From contig NZ_BMTO01000007.1 of assembly GCF_014649715.1 (NCBI RefSeq), forward strand, positions 92,536 through 156,535: 64,000 nt of DNA. Reading direction: 5' to 3'. Below, one piece after another: positions 9,665-17,298 of this stretch (position 1 is the stretch's first letter; every line of letters starts with the position of its first letter). A model generated the notes under the pieces. That model did not search any database and was not told where the DNA came from. It saw only the letters and a program-made list of their open reading frames with translations. Source of the DNA: Streptomyces lateritius (lineage in GTDB: Bacteria > Actinomycetota > Actinomycetes > Streptomycetales > Streptomycetaceae). The position numbers were made by a program, and so were the translations under genes.

Positions 9665-9716
9665 GGCGGTGAGGCGGTGAGGCGGTGAGGCGGTGAGGCG
9701 GTGAGGCGGTGAGGCG
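9665..9716. repeat. Tandem 8-bp repeat
   Basis: The unit GGCGGTGA is repeated six times without a mismatch, followed by a partial copy. Because 8 is not a multiple of 3, it reads as an 8-residue peptide repeat in every frame. It lies just downstream of the GH3 relic and is probably non-coding slippage DNA. Confidence 0.9.
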
Positions 9717-9733
9717 GAAGTCAACGTGCCGGG

Positions 9734-9999
9734 TCAGACGCAGGTCGCGGACGTCCTCGGGCGGGGCGTCCAGTTCGCCGGCGACGGTCTGCCCCGTAGC
9801 CCGGGCGCGTCGTGACGGGCGTCCAGCGTCCGGGCGTAGAGCTGGACCACCGCGTCCGGGCCGGCACGTAACGGTGCGGCATCGCGATCCGCTCGTCGGG
9901 CGTGAGCCGTGAGAGCAGGTCGTCGCCGCGCTTCCGCAGTGGCGGCGCGGGATCACGGAAATCGGGCAGCTCGGAGGCGGACGCGGGCACGGAACTCAC
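9734..9999 (-). pseudogene. Gutted GH3 glycosidase gene (N-terminus joined to a C-terminal scrap)
   Basis: A GTG at 9999 with AGGGG upstream opens a frame whose residues 14-48 (DFRDPAPPLRKRGDDLLSRL and then TPDERIAMPHRYVPA) match the start of GH3 beta-glucosidases/xylosidases, including the intact GH3 at 39.4 kb. Immediately after, in a shifted frame, comes DAVVQLYARTLDARHDAP, which looks like the C-terminal Fn3 domain of GH3 enzymes. The whole catalytic middle of about 700 residues is gone. A one-mismatch copy of the local operator (TCGAAGCGCATCGA, 10040-10053) lies upstream, as expected of a former regulon member. Confidence 0.7.
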
Positions 10000-10039
10000 G
10001 TGGAAACCCCTCAAGGCGGGCTGGGTACGATGGCGATCA

Positions 10040-10053
10040 TCGAAGCGCATCGA
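10040..10053. promoter_or_regulatory. Degenerate copy of the GAAGCGCTTC operator
   Basis: TCGAAGCGCATCGA differs in one base from the palindrome found at eight other places in the window. It stands about 40 bases before the GTG of the GH3 relic. The gene it served is dead, so loss of symmetry may reflect relaxed selection. Confidence 0.45.
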
Positions 10054-10067
10054 CAGTCCCATTTGCA

Positions 10068-10082
10068 TTGACGACCTGTCAA
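10068..10082. promoter_or_regulatory. Small inverted repeat TTGAC-N5-GTCAA
   Basis: TTGACGACCTGTCAA is a 5-bp inverted repeat with a 5-base spacer between the degenerate operator and the large inverted repeat. It could be an additional operator or a -35 element; no matching copy was noticed elsewhere. Confidence 0.25.
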
Positions 10083-10160
10083 TAAAGGCCACAGAGAAAG
10101 TTCGCGCCTGCCACCCCTCTCGTTCGGCAGCGGTACGACTTTGCTACCTTCTCGCGCCAA

Positions 10161-10196
10161 GTCAAGCGCTTCGAAGCACAGTTGGGAGCGCTTGAC
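10161..10196. repeat. Perfect 10-bp inverted repeat with AGCGCT cores
   Basis: GTCAAGCGCT at 10161-10170 is the exact reverse complement of AGCGCTTGAC at 10187-10196, with a 16-base spacer. Outer CGCC/GGCG bases extend the symmetry imperfectly. Each arm contains an AGCGCT core like LacI-family operators, so it can be read as a paired operator upstream of the GH3 relic or as a hairpin ending the fucose operon. Confidence 0.6.
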
Positions 10197-10224
10197 GGCG
10201 ACCAGAAGCAAGTGAGGAAGAGGG

Positions 10225-11133
10225 CTACGCGCATGGGGTTTCCTGGGGCGGGACCGGGGGTGCCGTGATGGTCAGACCGTAGGTCCGCACAGCCGTGCCG
10301 GTGAAGACGTCGCGGCGCTCCGCCGGGCTGAGTTCGGCCGTCACGTCGCGGGCAGCCGCGACGACTTCGGCGTAGGTGGCGGCGAGCCGGCAGACGGGCC
10401 AGTCGGAGCCGAACATCAGCCGCCCGGGGCCGAAGGCGTCCAGGACGGTGCCGGCGTACGGCCTCAGGTCATCGACCGTCCAGGATGCCCAGTCGGCCTC
10501 GGTGACCATGCCCGAGAGTTTGCAGACGGTGTTGGGGAGGGCGGCGAGGCGCCTGGTCTGCTCCGCCCAGGGAGAGAGTTCGCCGGACGCGACGGGCGGC
10601 TTACCGAGGTGGTCGAGGACGAAGGTGAGGCCGGGCAGGCACTGCGCGGCCTCGACGGCGGACGCGAGTTGGTGGGGCTTCACCACGAGGTCGTAGACGA
10701 GTCCCGCCTCGGCGATCGCGGTCAGGCCGCGCAGGGCCTCCGGGCGCACGAGCCAGCGGGGGTCCGGCTCGCCCTGCACCTGGTGGCGCATCCCCACCAG
10801 GTGCTCCCCGCCGGGGCCGGCGCACATCCCGGCGAGGGTGTCGGCGACGTCGGGTGCGGTCAGGTCGGTCCAGCCGACGACCCCGGTGACCAGGTCGCTG
10901 CGCGCGGCCATGGCCAGGAGCTCAGGGGTCTCTTCCGGCATGGTGATCGTCTGCACCAGCACGGTGCCGCTGACGCCGGCCGCGCGGGCCTCCGGTGTCA
11001 GGTCGGCGAGGGAGAAGTCCCTGCGCAGCGGGGCGAGTTCGGGCCCGGTGATCCAGTCCTGGTCGCGGACGGACAGGTCCCACACGTGGTGGTGGGCGTC
11101 CACGATTCCCGGCCCATCGTCCGCGCCGGTCAC
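10225..11133 (-). CDS. Amidohydrolase, probable L-fucono-1,4-lactonase
   Basis: A 302-residue TIM-barrel amidohydrolase (Amidohydro_2) that should open the lactone made by L-fucose dehydrogenase. The N-terminus carries the metal-binding VDAHHHVWD. Later marks are VGMRHQVQGEPDPRWL, FVLDHLGKPP, and the C-terminal GSDWPVC with its metal Asp. GTG 11133 is the start because GTGA overlaps the TGA of the upstream mutarotase gene by 4 bases. It is the last gene of a tightly coupled six-gene minus-strand operon. The assignment as fuconolactonase rests on the family plus the pathway context; rhamnonolactonase is the alternative. Confidence 0.85.
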   Translation of the reverse strand: MTGADDGPGIVDAHHHVWDLSVRDQDWITGPELAPLRRDFSLADLTPEARAAGVSGTVLVQTITMPEETPELLAMAARSDLVTGVVGWTDLTAPDVADTLAGMCAGPGGEHLVGMRHQVQGEPDPRWLVRPEALRGLTAIAEAGLVYDLVVKPHQLASAVEAAQCLPGLTFVLDHLGKPPVASGELSPWAEQTRRLAALPNTVCKLSGMVTEADWASWTVDDLRPYAGTVLDAFGPGRLMFGSDWPVCRLAATYAEVVAAARDVTAELSPAERRDVFTGTAVRTYGLTITAPPVPPQETPCA

Positions 11134-11441
11134 AGCTCCCGCACCGCCGGCAGCGAGGCCTCCGCACCCTGCGCGGAGTAGTCGTGGACGACGTCCAGCG
11201 GCTCGGCCGTCCGCGCCTGCCAGGCGATGTCGGCCGGCCGCCTCTCGAGTGCGGCGATCATCGCCTGGTAGTCCAGGACCTCCAGTACGTGGAACAGGTC
11301 GGTGCCGCCGCGCCGGATCGTCCACTCGCTCACGCCCGCGGCGCGGATGGCGACGGTCAGTTCCTCGGGCACCTGCCGGTGCGCGGCGTCGTACTCCTCG
11401 ATGCGGTCGGCGCGGACCTTGGTGTGCGGGGGCACCTTCAT
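11130..11441 (-). CDS. L-fucose/L-rhamnose mutarotase (RhaM/DUF718 family)
   Basis: A 103-residue protein of the L-rhamnose mutarotase superfamily, which interconverts sugar anomers. Typical elements are the KVRADRIEEYDAAHRQVPEE opening, the SEWTIRRGGTDLFHVLEV strand pair and the Trp-containing end (WQARTAEPLDVVHDY). It overlaps the aldo/keto reductase gene by ATGA and the lactonase gene by GTGA. In this operon it most likely supplies the correct anomer of L-fucose to the dehydrogenase. Confidence 0.88.
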   Translation of the reverse strand: MKVPPHTKVRADRIEEYDAAHRQVPEELTVAIRAAGVSEWTIRRGGTDLFHVLEVLDYQAMIAALERRPADIAWQARTAEPLDVVHDYSAQGAEASLPAVREL

Positions 11442-12466
11442 GACAATTCCTTCGGCGCCGGGGCTTCCCCGCTGGGCGCGGGGACGGGTACGGGGGTGTC
11501 CGGGTCGAGCAGACCCTCGGCGCGAAGCTCGTCCCACAGGGCGTATGGGATCGGGCGCCGCAGTTGCTCCACGGTGTCGCGCACCTCGCCGGGGGAACGG
11601 GCACCGGTCAGGACGCTCGCCACGGACGGGTGGCCGAGCGGAAAGCGCAGCGCGGCGGCCCGCAACGGCACGCCGTGGCGCTCGGTGACCGCAAGGAGTC
11701 GCAGTGCCCGGTCGAGCACCGGCTGCGGGGCCGTCGCGTAGTCGTAGGTGGCGCCCGGCCGGGGGGCGGTCAGCAGCCCGGAGTTGAACACTCCGCCGAT
11801 GATGACCCTGCGGCCGCGGGCGGCCGCCTCCGGGAGCAGTTCGGTGAGCCCGTCCTGTTCCAGCAGGGTGTAGCGGCCGGCCAGGAGCACCACGTCGATG
11901 TCGGTCTCGCGCAGGAAGCGGGCGGGCAGGGCGGACTGGTTCATCCCGACGCCGATCGCCCCGACCACGCCCTCGGCGCGCAGCCGCTCCAGCGCCGGGT
12001 ACGCCTCGCGCAGCGCCTGCTCGGCGTGGTCGTCCGGGTCGTGCAGCAGGGCGATGTCGACGCGGTCGAGGCCGAGGCGTTCCAGGCTCGCCTCGAGGGA
12101 GCGCAGCACTCCGTCGGCACTGAAGTCCCAGACCCGGCGGTGGGTGGCCGGGACGGCGAAGCCGTGGCCGAGATCGTCCCCGAGGCCGCCCTGCGGGCCG
12201 GGCGCGAGGAGTCGGCCCACTTTGGTGGAGAGGGTGTACGTGTCGCGGGGGCGGTCGCGCAGGGCGGCACCGAGCCGCCGTTCCGACAGGCCCAGTCCGT
12301 AATGCGGGGCGGTGTCGAAGGTGCGGACGCCGGCGTCCCAGGCCGCGTCCACCGTGGCGCGGGCGGCCTCGTCGGTGACCGGTTGGCAGAGGTTGCCGAG
12401 GGCCGCGCAGCCCAGGGCCAGCTCCGAGACCGGTACCGCGCTGCCGCCCAGCCTGGTGGTCTTCAC
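11438..12466 (-). CDS. Aldo/keto reductase, probable L-fucose dehydrogenase
   Basis: 342 residues of the AKR family, which includes bacterial L-fucose (D-threo-aldose 1-) dehydrogenases. It shows FDTAPHYGLGLSERRLG with the catalytic Tyr, the Lys in LSTKVGRL, the DIALLHDPDDH strand with its His, and the Arg/Gly-rich cofactor loop near SVLTGARSPGEV. It should oxidise L-fucose to the fuconolactone using NAD(P). It overlaps both neighbours by 4 bases. The AKR type and its neighbours (mutarotase, lactonase, dehydratase) are what narrow the substrate. Confidence 0.87.
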   Translation of the reverse strand: MKTTRLGGSAVPVSELALGCAALGNLCQPVTDEAARATVDAAWDAGVRTFDTAPHYGLGLSERRLGAALRDRPRDTYTLSTKVGRLLAPGPQGGLGDDLGHGFAVPATHRRVWDFSADGVLRSLEASLERLGLDRVDIALLHDPDDHAEQALREAYPALERLRAEGVVGAIGVGMNQSALPARFLRETDIDVVLLAGRYTLLEQDGLTELLPEAAARGRRVIIGGVFNSGLLTAPRPGATYDYATAPQPVLDRALRLLAVTERHGVPLRAAALRFPLGHPSVASVLTGARSPGEVRDTVEQLRRPIPYALWDELRAEGLLDPDTPVPVPAPSGEAPAPKELS

Positions 12467-13221
12467 GCCTGGGCCGCCGGACGCACCCGCAGGCCCTGCA
12501 TGCCGCCGTCCACCGCGAGCGCGGTGCCGGTGACGGACGCCGCGGCCGGACCGGCCAGGTAGACGATGGCAGCCGCCACCTCGTCGGCGGTCACCAGACG
12601 ACCCATGGGCTGGCGGGCGCCCAGGGCGGCGCGTTCGGCCTCGGCGTCATCGGTGGCGCTGAGCAACCGGGCCACCCACGGGGTGTCGGCGGTGCCGGGG
12701 TTGACGCAGTTGACGCGAATGCCCTCACTGACGTGGTCGGCGGCCATGGCCAGGGTGAGGGCCAGCACGGCGCCCTTGCTGGCGGAGTACAGGGCGCGCT
12801 GCGGCAGTCCGGCGGTGGCCGCGATCGAGCAGGTGTTGACCACGGACGCGTGCGCGGACCGGCGCAGGTGGGGCAGTGCGGCCCGGGTGGTGCGGACCAT
12901 GCCGAGGACGTTGAGGTCCAGGACGCGGTGCCACTGCTCGTCGGGGTTGTCCGCGACGGTGCCGACGGCACCGATCCCCGCGTTGTTGACGAGGATGTCG
13001 ATGCCGCCGAGCCGCGTGGCCGCCTCCTCCACCGCGGCGCGTACGGAGGCGTCGTCGCCGACGTCGGCCTTGAGCCCGAGCAGCGGTTCGCGTAAGCCGC
13101 CCGGATCGAGGTCGAGTACGGCGACGGCCGCGCCCCGCGTCGCCAGCGCGTGGGCCGTGGCGAGGCCGATGCCGGACGCGCCGCCGGTGACGAGAGCCCT
13201 GAGTCCGGTCAGTTCGGTCAT
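12463..13221 (-). CDS. Short-chain dehydrogenase/reductase, probable 2-keto-3-deoxy-L-fuconate dehydrogenase
   Basis: 252 residues with the complete classical SDR pattern: cofactor motif [14 protein letters not shown] near residue 11, NNAGIGAVG at about 86, the catalytic Ser region [17 protein letters not shown] (Tyr and Lys of the catalytic site) and [12 protein letters not shown]. In the non-phosphorylative L-fucose route this step oxidises 2-keto-3-deoxy-L-fuconate to the 2,4-diketo acid. It overlaps both flanking genes by 4 bases. Confidence 0.87.
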   Translation of the reverse strand: MTELTGLRALVTGGASGIGLATAHALATRGAAVAVLDLDPGGLREPLLGLKADVGDDASVRAAVEEAATRLGGIDILVNNAGIGAVGTVADNPDEQWHRVLDLNVLGMVRTTRAALPHLRRSAHASVVNTCSIAATAGLPQRALYSASKGAVLALTLAMAADHVSEGIRVNCVNPGTADTPWVARLLSATDDAEAERAALGARQPMGRLVTADEVAAAIVYLAGPAAASVTGTALAVDGGMQGLRVRPAAQA

Positions 13222-14555
13222 GCCACTTCCTCCTGCGCGGCGCGGTCGGCCACCCAGAACGTGCCGTCCGGGTAGAGGTACTCGGCGATGGACTCCTCAC
13301 GCATGGTGGCGGAGAAGCCGGGGGCGAGCGGCGCGGTGTAGTGGCCGTCTCGGATCACCACCGGCTCGATGAAGTGCTGGTGGAGGTGATCGACGTACTC
13401 GATGACGCGGTTCTCGGTGGTACCGGAGAGGACCAGGTAGTCGAACATCGACAGGTGCTGCACCAGCTCGCAGAGCCCCACTCCGCCGGCGTGCGGGCAC
13501 ACCGGCACCCCGAACTCCGCGGCGAGCAGCAGGATCGCGAGATTCTCGTTGACCCCGCCGACCCGCGCCGCGTCGATCTGGAGGACATCGATGGCGCCGG
13601 CCTGGAGGAGCTGCTTGAAGACGATCCGGTTCTGCACATGCTCGCCGGTGGCCACCTTCACGGGAGCGACGGCCTGCCGTACGGCCGCGTGGCCGAGGAC
13701 GTCGTCGGGGCTGGTCGGCTCCTCGATCCAGTACGGGTCGAAGTCGGCGAGCGCGTTGGTCCACTTGATCGCCTCGCCCACGTTCCACCGCTGATTGGCG
13801 TCGACGGCGATGCGGATGCCGTCACCGACGGCGGCACGGGCGGTGCGCAGCCGCCGGATGTCGTCGCTCATGTCGGCGCCGACCTTGAGCTTGATCTGCG
13901 TGAAGCCGTCGGCTACGGCCTGCTTGGCCAGCCGGGTGAGCTTGTCGTCGGTGTAGCCGAGCCAGCCCGGGGAGGTGGTGTAGCCGGGGTATCCGCGCTC
14001 CAGCAGGGTTGCCTCGCGTTCCGCGAGCCCCTCGCGGCCCTCGTGGAGGAGCGTGAGGGCGTCCTCGGGGGTGAGGGCGTCGGCGATGTAGCGGAAGTCG
14101 ACCTGGGAGACCAGCCACTCCGGCGAGGCGTGGGCGAGCAGCCGCCACAGTGGCTTGCCCTCCCGCTTGGCCGCCAGGTCCCACACGGCGTTGACCACGG
14201 CGCCGATCGCCATGTGCATCACGCCCTTCTCGGGGCCGAGCCAGCGCAGCTGGCTGTCGCCGATCAGGTCGCGGCTGAGCATGCCCGGGTCGGCGCAGAG
14301 TTCTTCGACGGAGCGGCCCACGACGTGTGGCCGCAGTGCGTCGATGGCGGCCACCTGGACGTCGTTGCCGCGTCCGATGGTGAAGGTGAAGCCGTGTCCT
14401 TCGTGCCCGTCGCCGGCGTCGGTGCGCAGCACGACGTAGGCGGCGGAGTAGTCGGGGTCCGGGTTCATCGCGTCGGATCCGTCCAGTTCCCGCGAGGTGG
14501 GGAAGCGGACGTCGTAGGTGTCGGCGGCGGTGATCCGGGCGGAGGCTGTGGTCAC
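13218..14555 (-). CDS. fucD: L-fuconate dehydratase (enolase superfamily)
   Basis: A 445-residue mandelate-racemase-type enolase-superfamily enzyme close in pattern to L-fuconate dehydratases. The N-terminus reads [20 protein letters not shown] and [16 protein letters not shown]. It has the general-base Lys motif QIKLKVGA, the metal ligands in [20 protein letters not shown] and KVATGEH, and the acid region [20 protein letters not shown]. It dehydrates L-fuconate to 2-keto-3-deoxy-L-fuconate. GTG 14555 is chosen because the homology starts there and GAAAGG precedes it. The gap to the FAH gene is 14 bases. This is the most diagnostic member of the operon. Confidence 0.93.
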   Translation of the reverse strand: MTTASARITAADTYDVRFPTSRELDGSDAMNPDPDYSAAYVVLRTDAGDGHEGHGFTFTIGRGNDVQVAAIDALRPHVVGRSVEELCADPGMLSRDLIGDSQLRWLGPEKGVMHMAIGAVVNAVWDLAAKREGKPLWRLLAHASPEWLVSQVDFRYIADALTPEDALTLLHEGREGLAEREATLLERGYPGYTTSPGWLGYTDDKLTRLAKQAVADGFTQIKLKVGADMSDDIRRLRTARAAVGDGIRIAVDANQRWNVGEAIKWTNALADFDPYWIEEPTSPDDVLGHAAVRQAVAPVKVATGEHVQNRIVFKQLLQAGAIDVLQIDAARVGGVNENLAILLLAAEFGVPVCPHAGGVGLCELVQHLSMFDYLVLSGTTENRVIEYVDHLHQHFIEPVVIRDGHYTAPLAPGFSATMREESIAEYLYPDGTFWVADRAAQEEVA

Positions 14556-14569
14556 GGTGGGGCTGCCTT

Positions 14570-15421
14570 TCACGCTCGGGTGAAGGTCTGGCGCTGGCTG
14601 CCGAGGCCGTCGACGGAGAGCTCGACCGTGTCGCCGGGGCGCAGGAAGGGAGTGCCGGGAAGACCCAGAGCCACGCCCGCGGGCGTACCGGTGTTGATCA
14701 CGTCGCCCGGCTCCAGGACCATGTACTGGCTCAGGTACCACACGAGATGGTCGACCGTGAAGATCATGTCGCTGGTGTGACCGTCCTGCCGCTTCACCCC
14801 GTTGACGCTCAGGTGCAGGCCGAGGTTCTGCGGGTCGCCGGCCTCGTCGGCGGTGACCAGCCACGGGCCGAGCGGGTTGAAGGTCTCGCAGGACTTGCCC
14901 AGGTCCCACTGCGGCGAGTACTCCAGCTGGAATTCCCGCTCCGACACGTCGTGGCTGATCGCGTACGCCGCGATCACGGCCCGCGCGGCATCCGGTCCGT
15001 CCAGGTAGTTCGCCCGGCGGCCGATGACGACCGCGAGTTCGACCTCCCAGTCGGTCTTCACCGATCCACGGGGGATCAGCACCTCGTCGTACGGACCGAC
15101 GACCGTGCCGGGGTCCTTCATGAACACCACCGGACGCGGGGGAATCGCCGCGCCGGTCTCGGCGGCGTGATCGCGGTAGTTCAGGCCGACGCAGACGACC
15201 TTGCCGGGCCGGGTGACGGGCGCCCCGATGCGCAGCCCCTCCCGGTCCAGTTCGGGCAGCTCCCCCGCCGAGACCGCCGCACGGGCCCGGTCGATCCCCC
15301 GGGAGGCGAGGAAGCCACCGTCGATGTCCCGGGTCACGGAGGACAGGTCCAGCAGCCGACCGTCGTCGATGCGTACCGCGGGCCGCTCTTCACCTGGGGA
15401 TCCGACTCGTAGCAGTTTCAC
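14570..15421 (-). CDS. Fumarylacetoacetate hydrolase family, probable 2,4-diketo-3-deoxy-L-fuconate hydrolase
   Basis: 283 residues starting [19 protein letters not shown]. It has the FAH fold motifs [28 protein letters not shown], the metal-binding [24 protein letters not shown] and [15 protein letters not shown]. It would cleave the diketo acid to pyruvate and L-lactate, the end of the route. GTG 15421 has GGGAG upstream. An in-frame ATG at 15550 exists but adjoins the operator-like repeat and adds a low-complexity leader, so it is less likely. This is the first gene of the fucose operon. Confidence 0.88.
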   Translation of the reverse strand: MKLLRVGSPGEERPAVRIDDGRLLDLSSVTRDIDGGFLASRGIDRARAAVSAGELPELDREGLRIGAPVTRPGKVVCVGLNYRDHAAETGAAIPPRPVVFMKDPGTVVGPYDEVLIPRGSVKTDWEVELAVVIGRRANYLDGPDAARAVIAAYAISHDVSEREFQLEYSPQWDLGKSCETFNPLGPWLVTADEAGDPQNLGLHLSVNGVKRQDGHTSDMIFTVDHLVWYLSQYMVLEPGDVINTGTPAGVALGLPGTPFLRPGDTVELSVDGLGSQRQTFTRA

Positions 15422-15550
15422 CGGGCAGCTCCCTTGCCGAGCGGGTTTCGGTTTCGTCTGTGGGGGCGGTCGGCCGTCCTGGACCGGCGAGTTGAGGTGC
15501 GCCGGTCCGGGCCGTTCGTCAGGACTTCGGTCATCCGCATCGTCAGTCAT

Positions 15551-15559
15551 CGGATGTAT
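15551..15559 (-). promoter_or_regulatory. FadR-type operator candidate, copy 1
   Basis: Core CGGATGTAT preceded by TCAT. It lies 130 bases upstream of the GTG of the first fucose gene and shares 12 of 13 bases with copy 2. Confidence 0.5.
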
Positions 15560-15611
15560 CGCGAGACACAGCGACACTAGACGCGGAGATCGCAGCTGAC
15601 AACGGATTCCT

Positions 15612-15620
15612 CGGATGTAT
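15612..15620 (-). promoter_or_regulatory. FadR-type operator candidate, copy 2
   Basis: Core CGGATGTAT preceded by TCCT, in the same orientation as copy 1 and 61 bases from it, close to six helical turns. Confidence 0.5.
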
Positions 15621-15892
15621 CTCCTCGCCGTTGCCCGTGGACGCTCTCGAAGGGCGCTTCCTCCCGTGTTCGCGCGTGGACACGGGAACGACCCATGCCC
15701 AGCCATCCGATGAGTCCGGAGCCGCTCGGAGCACGTCCCCCGGAGCGCCGTTGCCCGCGTAGTCGGACATCGGGCGGGGGCGAACGGTGCCCGGGGATCT
15801 CGGCGGCCTCACGGCGCGACGGCCCGGCACATCGCTGATGGTGGACTCTTGTCAACGTCGGCGACGTCACCGTAACGTCCTCGGCGTTCGAC

Positions 15893-15901
15893 ATACATCG
15901 G
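15893..15901 (+). promoter_or_regulatory. FadR-type operator candidate, copy 3
   Basis: ATACATCGG followed by AGGA is the reverse-oriented version of copies 1 and 2. It is placed just before the small reading frame that leads to the regulator gene, so it may mediate autoregulation. Confidence 0.5.
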
Positions 15902-15916
15902 AGGAATGGCCGGATC

Positions 15917-16087
15917 ATGGCGTGCGCCCTGTGGAACCCGTTCCTCAATGGCGTCATCATCGTTGTCGCCCTGATCATCTCCCGATTCGCGTCCGGCGAG
16001 AAGCAGGAACAGCCGTATCGCACAAGCGGCTCCGAGGCCCCGATCCGGGTCCGGCGGAGCCACCGCCCCGCACATACCCGGCACTGA
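15917..16087 (+). CDS. Possible small membrane protein upstream of the regulator
   Basis: A 56-codon frame. Residues 8-24 (PFLNGVIIVVALIISRF) form one hydrophobic helix, and the tail is basic. A GGAGG lies about 15 bases before the ATG, closer to an alternative out-of-frame ATG at 15906. It ends 12 bases before the regulator start. Composition is plausible for a one-helix membrane peptide, but no family is recognised and it could be leader sequence. Confidence 0.35.
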   Translation: MACALWNPFLNGVIIVVALIISRFASGEKQEQPYRTSGSEAPIRVRRSHRPAHTRH

Positions 16088-16098
16088 GAGGCACGTTG

Positions 16099-16800
16099 GT
16101 GGCACTGACGGACGAGGCGATCGACAAGATCAAGGCGATGATCCTCGACGGCGAACTCACGCCCGGCTCCCGTCTGCCGAAGGAGGAGATCCTCGCCGGG
16201 CAACTCGGCTTGTCCCGGAATTCGCTGCGCGAGGCCGTCCGGGCGCTGACAGCCATGCGGATTCTGATCACTCGTCAGGGTGACGGCACGTACGTTTCAA
16301 GCCTGGAGCCTCATCTCCTGCTGGAGAGTCTCTCCTTCGCCGCCGACGTCTCCCAGGGCCGCACGGCACTGCAACTGCTCCAGGTACGTCGACTGCTGGA
16401 ACCGCAGGCGACCGGGCTGGCCGCTGCGCTGCTGATGCCTGAGGACCTCCAGGAACTGCGCGACATCCTCGACAGGTCCCGGGCCGCCACCACCGTGGAG
16501 GAGTTCGTCGCGCACGACATCGCCTTCCATCTCAGGATCGTCGAAGCCGTCGGCAACCCCGTCCTGTCGATGCTTCTGCGGGTACTCTCCACGCGCACCC
16601 AGCGTGTCCGCATCGTCCGCGGCAGCCGGACCCGGCACGCTTTGGACAACGCCCACCAGGACCACGAGCAGATCCTCGGCGCACTCCAGTCGCGCGACGC
16701 CCTGCTGGCCGTCTCCGCCGCGACCGTCCACATCACGGCCGTGGAGCAGTGGCTGGCCGCCAGCCTGAGCGACGACCCGCTGCGAGCGATCGACGACTGA
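16099..16800 (+). CDS. FadR/GntR-family transcriptional regulator, probable L-fucose operon regulator
   Basis: 233 residues. The N-terminal winged HTH shows AIDKIKAMILDGELTPGSRL, then LAGQLGLSRNSLREAVRAL, then LITRQGDGTYVS, the hallmark of GntR proteins. The all-helical FCD domain (about 85-220) has the metal-binding pattern DIAFHLRIVEAVGNPVL and an H near HQDHEQIL. It diverges from the fucose catabolic operon, the usual layout for a local repressor whose ligand is a sugar acid. GTG 16099 is preferred over TTG 16096 because of GAGAGG upstream. The sites at 15551, 15612 and 15893 are its likely targets. Confidence 0.87.
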   Translation: MALTDEAIDKIKAMILDGELTPGSRLPKEEILAGQLGLSRNSLREAVRALTAMRILITRQGDGTYVSSLEPHLLLESLSFAADVSQGRTALQLLQVRRLLEPQATGLAAALLMPEDLQELRDILDRSRAATTVEEFVAHDIAFHLRIVEAVGNPVLSMLLRVLSTRTQRVRIVRGSRTRHALDNAHQDHEQILGALQSRDALLAVSAATVHITAVEQWLAASLSDDPLRAIDD

Positions 16801-17298
16801 CCGCCGTCTCCCCACCGCCCCCGCGGGCCCAGGCCCCCCTGCCACCCGGCGCCCCGGTGGCCGCGGGTCTGTCGTGGCGGCCGGGTGCAGGAACAGCGCC
16901 ACCGGCCTGCGGCCGGTCGGTGGCGCCGCTGGGTGTCCCCACGACCGCCCGCATCTCCATGGGGCGGAAAGGCGCCGGCAACCGCACCGAAGGCAGTGCG
17001 TGTTCGCCGGTGACCGCCCCGTACCGGCCTGCTTCGCCGGGGTCGAGGGAGTGGTGGGCGGCTGCTTTTCCGGTATGGGAGTGGGCCGTGGCGGCCGCCC
17101 TGCGAGGTGGACGGTCGGGGATCGGCAGCGTCATGGGGGGCAGCCGGCAGCCCTGGCAATCCCACCGCCATCGGGAAAACCGCCGCGTCGGCGGCGAGCA
17201 TGCGCAAGGTACGTCTCAATGGTCCTTCCCTGCTCGGTACGTGGCCGGGCACGTCGGCGATTCCTCGGCATCCCTCTCCGTCACCTCCACCGCCCGCG
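16801..17298. other. Unrecognised spacer with a hairpin
   Basis: About 500 bp between the convergent FadR-type and L,D-transpeptidase genes. A stem of GCGCCACCG (16896-16904) with CGGTGGCGC (16918-16926) and an inner GGCC pair could terminate both genes. No credible coding frame was recognised. Confidence 0.4.
16895..16927. terminator. Hairpin terminator candidate between convergent genes
   Basis: A 9-bp perfect GC stem with an additional inner GGCC/GGCC pairing. It has no U tract, as is common in Streptomyces, and lies about 95 bases past the regulator stop. Confidence 0.45.

Larger units (their letters stand above)
15422..15898. promoter_or_regulatory. Regulatory region between the fucose operon and the FadR-type regulator
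   Basis: About 480 bp without a convincing gene. It contains three copies of a 13-base motif, TC(A/C)TC(G/C)GATGTAT: CGGATGTAT cores at 15551-15559 and 15612-15620, and the reverse orientation at 15893-15901. They bracket the divergent promoters and are the likely binding sites of the FadR-type regulator at 16099. Confidence 0.6.

Noticed and set aside
9665..9716. Possible repeat-protein coding region
   Set aside because: The 8-bp unit gives the same low-complexity peptide in all frames and has no gene context.
10161..10196. Inverted repeat as a simple rho-independent terminator only
   Set aside because: It lies upstream of the GH3 relic and past the end of the fucose operon, lacks a U tract, and its arms carry operator-like AGCGCT cores; I left both readings open.
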